Shown piece after piece: positions 15,147 through 24,843 of a stretch of DNA of 33,600 nucleotides (the stretch's first letter is position 1; each line of letters starts with the position of its first letter). The DNA lies in the NCBI GenBank assembly GCA_030154105.1, contig JASKKP010000024.1:1-33600 (forward strand). Direction: 5' to 3'. This DNA comes from Bacillota bacterium (GTDB taxonomy: Bacteria; Bacillota; DTU030; DUMP01). The notes beneath the pieces were generated by a model. That model did not search any database, was not told the DNA's origin, and worked only from the letters and a program-made list of their open reading frames with translations. A program made the translations under genes and the position numbers.

Positions 15147-16031
15147 TCAGCTTTTGGCTGGAGCCGATGCCGCACGATCCAGTTCTGCCCTGCGCCACAG
15201 GTACCAGAGGGGCGAGGCAATAAAGAGAGACGAGTAGGTCCCGCTGGTAAGCCCGATGAATAACGCCAGGGCAAATACCTTTGTGGTCTCGCCGCCGAAG
15301 AAGAGGAGCGCGAGGACCGCACACAGCGTCGTAAGCGATGTGTTGATGGATCGGACGAGCGTTTCGTTGATGCTATTATTTACCAGTTCCCTCAGAGACT
15401 CTTTCCGGTGTGTCTTAAGGTGTTCACGAATCCGGTCGAAAACCACGATGGTATCGTTGATGGAGTAACCGACGATAGTCAGAATTGCAGCGACGAACGT
15501 ACTGTCGACCTCGATATTGAAAAGAGCAAAAAGCCCCACCGTAATCAAGACGTCGTGGATTAAGGCAAGGATTCCGGCTACGGCGAACTTGAACTCAAAG
15601 CGCAGGGTGATATAAATGAGCATCAAAATCGAGGCGATAGTCAGAGCCAGAAACGCATTGTTGGTAAGCTCTTTGCTTACAATACCGCCGACCCTTTCTG
15701 CCCGGAGCACCTCATAGTCCCCAAGCTTTTCTTTCAGGCCGGCGAGCACGTTCTGGCGCTCCTGGTCTGCGAGGTCACGCGTCCGGATAAGCACAGTGTT
15801 GCTGCCAGAATTTTGGATGCCGCTCTTTTCTAACCCATAGTTCTTCAAGACGTTCCGTACTTCTTCAGTGCTCACGGCTTTGGCGAAGCGCAGCTGGAGG
15901 AGAGTTCCACCGCGAAAGTCAATCCCCAGGTTGAGTCCACCGCGGACCAGGAGGGCCACCAGGCCGATCACGATCACCGTGCCCGAAAGCGCGAGCCATA
16001 GCTTGCTGCGGCTTATCAAATCAAAACGCAT
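15147..16031 (-). CDS. secF: Protein translocase subunit SecF
   Basis: SecF is an inner-membrane subunit of the Sec accessory complex that uses the proton motive force to aid late stages of protein export. At 294 residues it has the usual length. The N-terminal TM helix (about 10-28) is followed by the signature LNLGIDFRGGTLLQL. The periplasmic P1-like domain contains RTRDLADQERQNVLAGLKEK. Five TM helices follow, including DVLITVGLFALFNIEVDSTF, VGYSINDTIVVFDRIREHLK and the conserved NETLVRSINTSLTTL. The ATG overlaps the secD stop in TAATG, so secD and secF are separate but coupled genes. Confidence 0.97.
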   Translation of the reverse strand: MRFDLISRSKLWLALSGTVIVIGLVALLVRGGLNLGIDFRGGTLLQLRFAKAVSTEEVRNVLKNYGLEKSGIQNSGSNTVLIRTRDLADQERQNVLAGLKEKLGDYEVLRAERVGGIVSKELTNNAFLALTIASILMLIYITLRFEFKFAVAGILALIHDVLITVGLFALFNIEVDSTFVAAILTIVGYSINDTIVVFDRIREHLKTHRKESLRELVNNSINETLVRSINTSLTTLCAVLALLFFGGETTKVFALALFIGLTSGTYSSLFIASPLWYLWRRAELDRAASAPAKS

Positions 16032-17242
16032 TACATTCTCCCTCCTACTGCGCGAATGTCGACGGTTAGACCAGTGTTTACCACCAAGCGCAGCATGTAC
16101 TTAGTCACGATTACGGCAGTGATCATGCTGGCAATTATGCCTAAGCCTAGGGTCACGGCGAAACCGCGGATGGGGCCTGTACCTAGGTAATACAGCACGC
16201 CAGCGGCAATTAAGGTTGTCACGTTTGAGTCGACAACCGTAGTCATGGCTCGGGTAAAGCCCGTTTCAAGCGCGGACCGGATCGTCTTGCCGTTTCTCAG
16301 TTCTTCTTTAATGCGCTCAAATATAATCACGTTCGCGTCCACGGCCATGCCGATGGATAGGATAAATCCGGCAATGCCCGGGAGGGTCAAGGTAGCGTGA
16401 AGGGCGCCCAAAGCCCACAGCACCATAAGCACGTAAACGATCAGCGAAAAATCGGCTACCAGGCCGAAAAGCCGGTAGTAAAGCACCATGAAGACGAGCA
16501 CAGCCGCCACACCGATGATGAAGGCCCGGATACTCTTTTGCACAGAATCCTGGCCCAGGGTGGGCCCTACAGTCCGGTTCTCGAGGATCTCCACCTTAAC
16601 CGGGAGAGCGCCCGAGCGCAGGGCGATGGCGTAACGCTGTGCTTCTTCGGCCGAGGCTATCCCTTCGATCACGGCTTTTCCGGTAGTGATGACGTCTTTT
16701 ACCGTAGGCGCCGTAACCACTTTTTTATCGAGCAAGATGACGAGAGGTTTGCCCAAGTTCGCTTTCGTGGCGGCAGCGAATTTCTTAGCGCCTTCGGGGC
16801 TGAACTCCAACTCTACGATGGGTCTATTTTGGTTATCGTAAACAAAACGCGCGTTCTTCAGGTCTTTACCGGTAAGCCAAACCTTACCCGTTTGGTCGGC
16901 AAATTCGAGGTACGCCGTCATCTGGATGACTTTAATAGCCTCTTCAGAGTCCTTCAAACCGGGCAGCTCCACAATGATCCGGCGCGATCCCTCGGGCTGG
17001 ATCAGCGGTTCAGTTACCCCAAACTGGTTGATGCGGTCTTGAATGATGTTGATAACTCCTTGGCGAGCTTGCTCATCCACTTTTGCCTCGGGTGTGTCCA
17101 CCAGGTTCAGCACCAAATGAGTTCCACCTTGCAGGTCCAAACCAAGGCGAATTGCTTTTTGTAGGGGCTTAACCGACAAAAAGGCGATGAGCACTACGAG
17201 GAGAACAATGACTACTATTTTAGCGACGTTCCCCCATCTCAA
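16031..17242 (-). CDS. secD: Protein translocase subunit SecD
   Basis: SecD is the partner of SecF in the membrane-bound Sec accessory complex. The 403-residue protein begins with a TM helix (VVIVLLVVLIAFLSVKPL) and the signature IRLGLDLQGGTHLVLNLVDTP. A large extracytoplasmic region follows (VTEPLIQPEGSRRIIVELPG), then the RND-type TM bundle with GIAGFILSIGMAVDANVIIFERIKEELR and FTRAMTTVVDSNVTTLIAA. The start is TTG 17240-17242, 8 bases after AAGGAGG; the frame stays open further upstream but through promoter and leader sequence. It is expressed from the strong promoter at 17309-17338. Confidence 0.97.
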   Translation of the reverse strand: MRWGNVAKIVVIVLLVVLIAFLSVKPLQKAIRLGLDLQGGTHLVLNLVDTPEAKVDEQARQGVINIIQDRINQFGVTEPLIQPEGSRRIIVELPGLKDSEEAIKVIQMTAYLEFADQTGKVWLTGKDLKNARFVYDNQNRPIVELEFSPEGAKKFAAATKANLGKPLVILLDKKVVTAPTVKDVITTGKAVIEGIASAEEAQRYAIALRSGALPVKVEILENRTVGPTLGQDSVQKSIRAFIIGVAAVLVFMVLYYRLFGLVADFSLIVYVLMVLWALGALHATLTLPGIAGFILSIGMAVDANVIIFERIKEELRNGKTIRSALETGFTRAMTTVVDSNVTTLIAAGVLYYLGTGPIRGFAVTLGLGIIASMITAVIVTKYMLRLVVNTGLTVDIRAVGGRM

Positions 17243-17308
17243 CCTAGTTTCCTCCTTCTCTCCTCTGGGCCAGCATACAAGGCCCGGGATGCACGTTACG
17301 CCTTCCCT

Positions 17309-17338
17309 ATTATAGCCGTGGCCGCAGATGCTTGTCAA
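17309..17338 (-). promoter_or_regulatory. Near-consensus sigma-A promoter of secDF
   Basis: A perfect -35 TTGACA (complement of 17333-17338) and a perfect -10 TATAAT (complement of 17309-17314) are separated by 18 bases. It lies between the acetyltransferase stop codon and secD, giving a leader of roughly 60 bases. Confidence 0.92.
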
Positions 17339-17353
17339 CGAAAGGCGGCTGCC

Positions 17354-17905
17354 TTACTTCCCGGCTACTTTCTTCTCTTCCAGTCTCCGTTCGTACATCT
17401 CCCGGTCTATGTACATCAAGTACACATCGTAATTCCGGCCTTGAAAACGCCGCCTGTTTCGCAGTACAGCCTCTTTGCGGAAGCCACAGCGCAGGTAGCA
17501 GCGTATGGCACGCTGATTATAATGATAAACGCGCAGGTAAATTCGGGCCAGCTTCAACTCGTTAAAAGCCAGGGCGAGGACTGCTTCGATGGCAGCCGTT
17601 CCGTAGCCCCGCCCCCGGTAGGCCGGATCGCCGATGCAAATTTTGAGCTCCGCTTCTCTGGTGCGCCAGGATATCTGGCTCAGCTCCACCTCACCAATAA
17701 AGCGACCGGGAAAAACCTCGATCGCCCAGAGCCTACTATCCGCCGTCCCCAAAAGGGCCGCGCAATGGTCGCAGTACGTGCGTTTCCTTTCTTCAAGATG
17801 CAACCCTAAGAGGTACCTGATTTCCTCATCACCATCCCAAGCAGCCATCCTTTCCAGGTCCTGCGGCGTGAGCGGTCTTAAACGAATACGTTCCTTGCCA
17901 AGCAC
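17354..17905 (-). CDS. GNAT-family N-acetyltransferase (RimJ/RimL-like)
   Basis: This 183-residue acetyl-CoA-dependent acetyltransferase contains the family's motif A, IGDPAYRGRGYGTAAIEAVLALAF, and a C-terminal YHYNQRAIRCYLRCGFRKEAV, typical of the RimJ/RimL and spermidine-acetyltransferase-like groups. The start is GTG 17903-17905 (VLGKERIRLRPLTPQDLERM), 8 bases after GGGAGG. The longer frame to 17980 lacks a ribosome-binding site. The substrate is unknown. It is the last gene of the TIGR04086-dacF unit and sits just before the secD promoter. Confidence 0.87.
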   Translation of the reverse strand: MLGKERIRLRPLTPQDLERMAAWDGDEEIRYLLGLHLEERKRTYCDHCAALLGTADSRLWAIEVFPGRFIGEVELSQISWRTREAELKICIGDPAYRGRGYGTAAIEAVLALAFNELKLARIYLRVYHYNQRAIRCYLRCGFRKEAVLRNRRRFQGRNYDVYLMYIDREMYERRLEEKKVAGK

Positions 17906-18001
17906 CGGCTTAACCTCCCGCACGAAAATGCAGTGTAGGTATTCGCCGGGGGTTGTCCCTTTCCTTTCGGTAAATTGCACCAGGGCTAGCCATTCTCCAG
18001 C

Positions 18002-19144
18002 TCAGAGGAGGCGAAGTCTTTTTAGCTCCCTAAGCAGCGGGCGGTAAACCCGCCAAACAAACCAGGAAGCAAAAGTGCGGGCTGCCACGGAACGAGCCGC
18101 AATGAGGTCGCAGGAAGCAATCGTTTCTCCATCCAGTACGATGCTTACTTTACCTACCTTTTGGCCGCGCTCAACAGGGGCCCTGAGGGCGGCGGTTTCC
18201 ACTCGTTTTTCTAGCCTATCTGCCTTTTGGGCAGGAACCACTACAAACAGGTCTTTTGCGAGCCGTGCCGGGAGGTCCCCATCCAGCCCGTTGCTTAGTT
18301 GTAAGATGACAATTTCCCCGGCTCCGGCCGGCTTGAGCAGCCTGGTTTCGGCGTAACCGTAATCCAAAAGGGCCGCCGCATCGCTCCAGCGGTCGTCGCT
18401 GTGGAGCACTACCCCCACCAGCTGCCGCCCGTCCCTGGTGGCCGAAGCGACCAAGCACTGCCCGGCTTCAGAGGTCGTCCCCGTCTTTACGCCGTCTGCC
18501 CCGCTGTAGCTCCAAAGAAGGCGGTTGGTGCTTATAAAGGAACGCGATCCTTCAGGGCCAAAGAGCTCTTTTTCCCGGGCCCGGACGATTTCTTGGAACT
18601 TGGCATTTTTTAGAGCGTAACGAGCAATGGTCGCCAGATCATAAGCCGTGGTGTAGTGATTCGGGTCGGGAAGACCGTGAGGGTTGACGAAGTGGGTATC
18701 CCAGGCACCAATGGCTCGGGCCTTGCTGTTTTGCACCCGGGCAAAGGCCTCCTCGCTCCCCGTTAGGTGTTCGGCGATGGCAACACAGGCGTCGTTGCCG
18801 GACTCCAGCAGCGCTCCCCAGATGAGCTCTTCTAAAGTCACCCTCTCGCCGGGGCGCAGGTAAATGGATGAACCCTCTGTCCAGCTAGCGTACGGGCTTA
18901 CGGTGACAATGTCCGTCAGGCGGCCTTTTTCTAGAGCGATGATGGCCGTAAGGATCTTGGTGGTGCTCGCCGGAGGACGATGCGTGTAGGGTGCCCGGGC
19001 ATAAAGAATGGCCCCTGTTCGGGCGTCGAGGAGGGCGGCCGCATCTGCAGTTATTTCCGGCAGAGGTATGGGTGCCCCCGCTGCGTCAATGGAACCCAAG
19101 AAGAAAAAAAAGAGGAGAAGGCAAGCGCACAAGCTGCGGCGCAT
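18002..19144 (-). CDS. dacF: D-alanyl-D-alanine carboxypeptidase (DacF/PBP5 type)
   Basis: This low-molecular-weight penicillin-binding protein trims the terminal D-Ala from peptidoglycan stem peptides outside the membrane. The 380-residue protein has a signal peptide (RRSLCACLLLFFFFLGSIDAA) and the three serine-peptidase motifs: STTK (S60-K63), SGN (115-117) and KTG (220-222). A C-terminal PBP5-C-like domain and an amphipathic tail (FASWFVWRVYRPLLRELKRL) probably anchor it to the membrane. The start is ATG 19142-19144, 8 bases after GGGGG; the longer frame to 19171 would add a hydrophilic N-terminus before the signal peptide. DacF versus DacA/DacB assignment is tentative. Confidence 0.93.
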   Translation of the reverse strand: MRRSLCACLLLFFFFLGSIDAAGAPIPLPEITADAAALLDARTGAILYARAPYTHRPPASTTKILTAIIALEKGRLTDIVTVSPYASWTEGSSIYLRPGERVTLEELIWGALLESGNDACVAIAEHLTGSEEAFARVQNSKARAIGAWDTHFVNPHGLPDPNHYTTAYDLATIARYALKNAKFQEIVRAREKELFGPEGSRSFISTNRLLWSYSGADGVKTGTTSEAGQCLVASATRDGRQLVGVVLHSDDRWSDAAALLDYGYAETRLLKPAGAGEIVILQLSNGLDGDLPARLAKDLFVVVPAQKADRLEKRVETAALRAPVERGQKVGKVSIVLDGETIASCDLIAARSVAARTFASWFVWRVYRPLLRELKRLRLL

Positions 19145-19157
19145 CCGGCCGTCCCCC

Positions 19158-19556
19158 TTACAAATTGGCACCGATGGCTCCCCCGGCCAGCCCCACCGCC
19201 ACTCCCAGAAGCAACCGCCGGCCCAAAACCCCTACCTCCACCGCCGTCGGCCAAAGAAAGATGCCCACGTAGTACGAAGCCAAGACGAACAGCGCCCCGG
19301 AAAACAAGCCGTGCAGCCAGCCGGCACGGCCCGCCCTGCGTCCGCAGGCAAAGGCGCCGATCGCCGCCGACATTAGCCCGGTGGCGTAGTTAACCGGCCG
19401 AAACTTCATTTCGAGCTCGGCCCAAAAATACACCACCACGGCCAGCAAAGCCGCCAAGATCAGGTAGGCCAGGAAAGACACTACGACTCCTTTACATACC
19501 GCGTTGAAGGAGAACAGCGGTCCTTCTGCCTGCCGGACCGGGAGAGGTTTTCGCAT
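19158..19556 (-). CDS. TIGR04086-type membrane protein
   Basis: This 132-residue integral membrane protein has four hydrophobic segments (about 22-46, 56-72, 78-100 and 110-131) rich in Gly and Ala. The pattern AATGLMSAAIGAFACGRRAGRAGWLHGL-like region, with a glycine-rich helix followed by an Arg-rich loop, fits the TIGR04086/YrzE family. That family is often encoded between yajC and secD in Firmicutes. Its function is unknown. The ATG at 19556 follows AAAAGGGG. The gene ends 13 bases before the dacF start, so the two are probably co-transcribed. Confidence 0.75.
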   Translation of the reverse strand: MRKPLPVRQAEGPLFSFNAVCKGVVVSFLAYLILAALLAVVVYFWAELEMKFRPVNYATGLMSAAIGAFACGRRAGRAGWLHGLFSGALFVLASYYVGIFLWPTAVEVGVLGRRLLLGVAVGLAGGAIGANL

Positions 19557-19644
19557 GTTCCCACCCCTTTTTGAAAATCAACTCCTCCTCTGGTAATGTA
19601 CGCGGCACCTCCCACCCCCATGACTCTTCGCTAGTCATATATAC

Positions 19645-19684
19645 ATCAAGTAGGAGGAGGCGGCTAACCCCGTCCTCTCCCACC
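19645..19684 (-). mobile_element. Relic of a group IIC intron 3' end (domain VI)
   Basis: About 40 bases match the last 41 bases of the intron at 33413-33453, differing by three substitutions and one missing base. Both copies read GGTGGGAGAGGACGGGG, then TTAGCCGCC, and end at CTAC(T/C)TGAT or CTACTCGAT. Homology stops precisely at GAT on the 3' side, as expected for an intron boundary. Domain V and the reverse transcriptase seen in the right-hand copy are absent here, so this copy cannot splice by itself. Confidence 0.7.
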
Positions 19685-19821
19685 AGCAGCCTTAGTCTTC
19701 TTGCCGTTTCACGCGTTGGACGATAAAGGCCTGTATTGTAACTCAGCTGCCCTGCTCATGACCCTGTAGGGAGGCGCCTCAAACGAGGCTCGTACCCGCG
19801 AGGTAACCGGGATAGCAACCT
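19685..19821 (-). other. Unassigned structured spacer, possibly intron-derived
   Basis: These 137 bases lie between the lipoprotein stop codon and the intron relic. They contain short perfect stems (for example GCCTC/GAGGC around GTTT, and the palindrome GAGGCGCCTC) and no open frame that looks coding. They could be the 5' part of an internally deleted intron or simply the 3' untranslated region of the lipoprotein gene. I cannot match them to a known intron domain by eye. Confidence 0.3.
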
Positions 19822-20436
19822 TTATTGTTTTTCAATCACTCGCACCAATTTGGCTGTATTGTACTCACAGGAGGGAACGAGATTTATACGGTATTCGTCG
19901 ATTACGATAGTGGCCTCACCCGAGGAACCGGGGGGTCCCAACAACTCTTCAGCCTCATCGTGGTTCTTGAAAACGAACCAGAGAATGCGCGTATCGGTTT
20001 TCTCTTTGGGAAGGCTAGATGAGCTTTCTTCGTCGACTTTAAAACGTATCTGGCATCTCAACATTTCCTCGTCCTGCTTCTCGTGAGTATACGTCCCGCT
20101 CACGGTGGCTTGGCCGGAAAAACCAGCCCGGACAATCCTTTTCGTCAATGTCATCGACTGATAAATATCCACAATCTCCATTCCTAAAACCTTGTCGCCT
20201 ACTTTGACCGCTTTCGCGTCGAAGATATTGTCCTCGGCGGCTTCACCGGCAGCAGGGCCAGGAACGTTCATAGAGAACTCACCCTCATTTGCGGGGCGCT
20301 CAGCTGTATCGGCGGGGGCCTCATTTTGTTGCTGTCGCGAAAGACCGCAAGCTCCTAAAGACAACGCAAGGGTCAGTAATACGAGCATAACCAAAAGGCG
20401 AACGACCCTCGTTTGAACTTTCGGCAGACGGTGCAT
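19822..20436 (-). CDS. Hypothetical lipoprotein
   Basis: This 204-residue secreted protein starts with a basic N-terminus, a hydrophobic stretch (VVRLLVMLVLLTLALSL) and a lipobox LGAC with the lipidated Cys at about 30. A low-complexity Glu/Ala/Pro linker (30-68) follows. The globular part (KVGDKVLGMEIVDIYQS...VSGTYTHEKQDEE...ILWFVFKNHDEAEELL...IVIDEYRINLVPSCEYNT) looks beta-rich; I do not recognise the family. The start is ATG 20434-20436 behind GAGGAGG at 11 bases; the longer frame to 20472 is open but less likely. It has its own promoter and separates yajC from the TIGR04086-type gene, so it seems to be an accessory insertion. Confidence 0.82.
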   Translation of the reverse strand: MHRLPKVQTRVVRLLVMLVLLTLALSLGACGLSRQQQNEAPADTAERPANEGEFSMNVPGPAAGEAAEDNIFDAKAVKVGDKVLGMEIVDIYQSMTLTKRIVRAGFSGQATVSGTYTHEKQDEEMLRCQIRFKVDEESSSSLPKEKTDTRILWFVFKNHDEAEELLGPPGSSGEATIVIDEYRINLVPSCEYNTAKLVRVIEKQ

Positions 20437-20747
20437 AGGTATGCTCGCCTCCTCAGGTACTTTCGTTGTCAATAGAGTACCTTCCCAATAGCTTCGTATT
20501 CGTCCTCATAAAAGGTTACGCTTACCGATTCGTGTGGTTGAATGTTCTGAGACAGCATACAAATAACTACAACGGCAAGTATTCTGATAGCAACTATACC
20601 AAAACGCATCATTAGGGTCAACTACAGCAAAGCACGCGTTAACGTCAGCGTTTACTCTCTGAAAGACGCCGGCGGGTTCAGGCGGGCCAAAGTATCCCAG
20701 CCCTCCACCCATATAGGCGTTGATGCGCCCATGCCGGGCGTATAGAT
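20437..20747. other. Intergenic region between yajC terminator and lipoprotein gene
   Basis: This stretch of about 310 bases holds one convincing promoter (20593-20621) and no securely supported gene. Two short frames on the minus strand were examined. One is 68 codons (20506-20712), Cys/Tyr-rich and without a ribosome-binding site. The other is 46 codons (20469-20609), opening with a hydrophobic helix and ending in YEDEYEAIGKVLY, but its start lies inside the promoter spacer. Base composition is visibly more AT-rich than the flanking genes. Confidence 0.5.
20593..20621 (-). promoter_or_regulatory. Sigma-A type promoter of the lipoprotein gene
   Basis: The -35 TTGACC (complement of 20616-20621) and -10 TATAGT (complement of 20593-20598) are separated by 17 bases. 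The start of transcription would be near 20586, leaving a leader of about 150 bases before the lipoprotein ATG. Confidence 0.75.
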
Positions 20748-20772
20748 AAAGAAAACAGGCTGAACGCCTGTT
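20748..20772 (-). terminator. Intrinsic terminator after yajC
   Basis: AACAGGC (complement of 20766-20772) pairs with GCCTGTT (complement of 20754-20760) around a 5-base loop, followed on the minus strand by TTTTCTTT. It lies about 30 bases past the yajC stop codon and closes the ruv-queA-tgt-yajC run. Confidence 0.87.
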
Positions 20773-20803
20773 CTCGGGTTACAACACTTTTTCCGCGTTG
20801 CGT

Positions 20804-21169
20804 TTACTCCTTCTTCGCTTCTTCGCTCCGGTTGGCCACTGATTCGCCGGCGCCCTTGTCTGCCCCGGCCTCCGGTTTGTCTTTGCCTTTTCCTTCCTTA
20901 ACCTTAGCTTCCTTCAAGACGTAGCCTACCGCTTCCCGGTTCATTTTAAGCTCCAGGTTGTCGGCCACTTTAAGCTTAATGGTCTTTTCCTTTACTTCCG
21001 TAATGGTACCGTGTATGCCCCCGATGGAAACCACTTTGTCCCCCCGCTTCAAGCTGGCCAGCATCTCCATGCGCTCCTTGCGCTGCTTTTGCTGCGGGCG
21101 GATGAGAAGGAAATAGAAAACGACGAAGACCAAAATCATGGGTAGGAGTCCAGCTAGTTGTTGTTGCAC
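20804..21169 (-). CDS. yajC: Preprotein translocase subunit YajC
   Basis: YajC is a small single-span membrane protein that associates with SecDF. The hydrophobic N-terminus (LLPMILVFVVFYFLLIRPQQK) carries the family signature FYFLLIRPQQKQRK. The GDKVVSIGGIHGTITEVKE domain and a charged Lys/Glu/Ala-rich tail follow. The protein has about 121 residues. GTG 21167-21169 is 7 bases after GGAGG; an ATG at 21175 is only 1 base from it and so a poorer start, though often annotated. It follows tgt, the common Firmicute order, but here is separated from secD by about 3.5 kb. Confidence 0.95.
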   Translation of the reverse strand: MQQQLAGLLPMILVFVVFYFLLIRPQQKQRKERMEMLASLKRGDKVVSIGGIHGTITEVKEKTIKLKVADNLELKMNREAVGYVLKEAKVKEGKGKDKPEAGADKGAGESVANRSEEAKKE

Positions 21170-21230
21170 CAACATTCCTCCTTGGGAAGGTTTTGTTTAT
21201 TCACTTCGGCGTACGGAAGAAAAATCCTGT

Positions 21231-23413
<2,183 letters not shown>

Positions 23414-23474
23414 CTCAACCGCTCCTCGTCTAGTGTTCCCCCGTTTGCTACCACGCCGCACTGGCATAGTCGAC

Positions 23475-24791
23475 TCAGTACGGCTCTATTGTAACCCCTT
23501 GGTAATAATACGTCAAAATCTGGCGGAAGAACTCGGGATCGGGCCCGGGATGATTTTCCGCCATGCGGCGGGCGCCCCATTGGGACATTCCTACCCCGTG
23601 TCCGTAGCCGCGCCCGCGGAAAACGACCTGGTCTGGCCTGCTACCACGGCTGGGTGTCGGGGAGCTTGAACCGCTTCTTCGGCCAACGGTACTAATCCCC
23701 TCAGCTGTGATAATGCGCGCTCCATGCGGAATGAGTTTTTTCCCTTGGCTACTGGCCCCCTGAACCACGGCTAGCACCCCTTCTTGGGTACCTGCCGAGA
23801 CTTTTTCCACTTCCACCCAAGTGCTCTTAAGCACCGTCGTTCCCAAAACCTGCCGTAATTTTTCTCCCGGAAGCGTCCACTCGCCGCCGCTGCCGCGTAC
23901 GAGGAAGGAACCCACCCGGCCCGAGGGAAGGTACGCCAGGGGTCTGATGTCTTCCAATCTCCCCACGGGGAACCCGGCCTTCTCCAGGAGCGCCGCAATT
24001 TCTTCTAGTGTGAAGCTCACTTTCCATTCTGCATACGGGCCGGTACGATCCCATTCGTCTTCAATGCCCTTAAGATAAGGGCGTTCCGTGCCCCACACCG
24101 CACCTGCCGCCTCCGTACGCCCGCCCGAGCTTGCATGATAGTAAGCATCGATGAGTTGGCCTTGGTAGCGGAGAACTAAGCCGGCCGTCTCTTTCACCGC
24201 CCGGTCGCTGGCCGCCCGCTCTACCACTGCTCCTCCATACACCTGGCAGTGCTGGGTAGCGCAAAGGTCATACCCTTCCGCCGCGTGCCTACCGCGGTTC
24301 TTGTAGGCAAAGGTTCGGGCCACCACTGCTTGCGCCTTGAGCGCCTCCTCGGGCCAGGTGGGCGGCATTTCCGCCGGAACTACCCCGCGCAGGTAATCCT
24401 CTATCGACACCACGTTCACCACGATAAGCCAGCCGGAGGCAGCCCACACCTCCAGTTCCCCCCGGTAGGGGCGGCCCATTACCAGGACAAGGCCATTCCC
24501 CTCGTTGCCGCTGGCTATCACTCGCACCCGCTCCTGGCGTACACCGCCCGGCAGCACAACTTGGTTTCCATCCCGGGTGAGCTTAACAGTTGAAGTACTG
24601 GGAAACTCAGCTATGCGCCGGCCCGAAGGGTCGAAAAAAGCAAAGCTACTTCGAGCACCGACGGTGACGGCGTCGGGTGTTGAAAAGACTTTAACCTTAA
24701 GGTATGTAGGTGTAGCCGCATCTACTCGTTCCGCCAAAAGAGAAGCGGCCAGGAAAAGCGCAAGGCCCAGCCGCCCTAAGAACTTTCCCAT
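23475..24791 (-). CDS. spoIID: SpoIID/LytB-domain sporulation protein
   Basis: SpoIID is a membrane-anchored lytic transglycosylase needed for engulfment of the forespore. The 438-residue protein has a signal/anchor sequence ([20 protein letters not shown]) and the SpoIID domain with [20 protein letters not shown] (catalytic Glu about 141). The Cys pair in [22 protein letters not shown], and the C-terminal [13 protein letters not shown] are also present. I chose ATG 24789-24791 after a GGGAGG at 11 bases; the longer frame to 24893 would overlap the upstream gene and lengthen the N-terminus before the signal. It is encoded between rsgI and queA, a frequent clostridial arrangement. It could also be a vegetative SpoIID-like homologue. 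Confidence 0.92.
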   Translation of the reverse strand: MGKFLGRLGLALFLAASLLAERVDAATPTYLKVKVFSTPDAVTVGARSSFAFFDPSGRRIAEFPSTSTVKLTRDGNQVVLPGGVRQERVRVIASGNEGNGLVLVMGRPYRGELEVWAASGWLIVVNVVSIEDYLRGVVPAEMPPTWPEEALKAQAVVARTFAYKNRGRHAAEGYDLCATQHCQVYGGAVVERAASDRAVKETAGLVLRYQGQLIDAYYHASSGGRTEAAGAVWGTERPYLKGIEDEWDRTGPYAEWKVSFTLEEIAALLEKAGFPVGRLEDIRPLAYLPSGRVGSFLVRGSGGEWTLPGEKLRQVLGTTVLKSTWVEVEKVSAGTQEGVLAVVQGASSQGKKLIPHGARIITAEGISTVGRRSGSSSPTPSRGSRPDQVVFRGRGYGHGVGMSQWGARRMAENHPGPDPEFFRQILTYYYQGVTIEPY

Positions 24792-24843
24792 CCCCTCTCT
24801 AGCCTCCCTGCCTCTCGATCCTACTTGTTGGGTACCGATTCCG

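Noticed and set aside
16397-17164. 255-codon plus-strand frame opposite secD
   Set aside because: SecD on the minus strand is unambiguous; the plus frame has no ribosome-binding site or motif.
19492-19683. 63-codon minus-strand frame
   Set aside because: It runs through the intron relic and into the start of the TIGR04086-type gene, has no homology-like pattern, and begins inside intron domain VI sequence.
20506-20712. 68-codon Cys/Tyr-rich minus-strand frame
   Set aside because: No ribosome-binding site, overlaps the lipoprotein promoter, and no recognisable domain.
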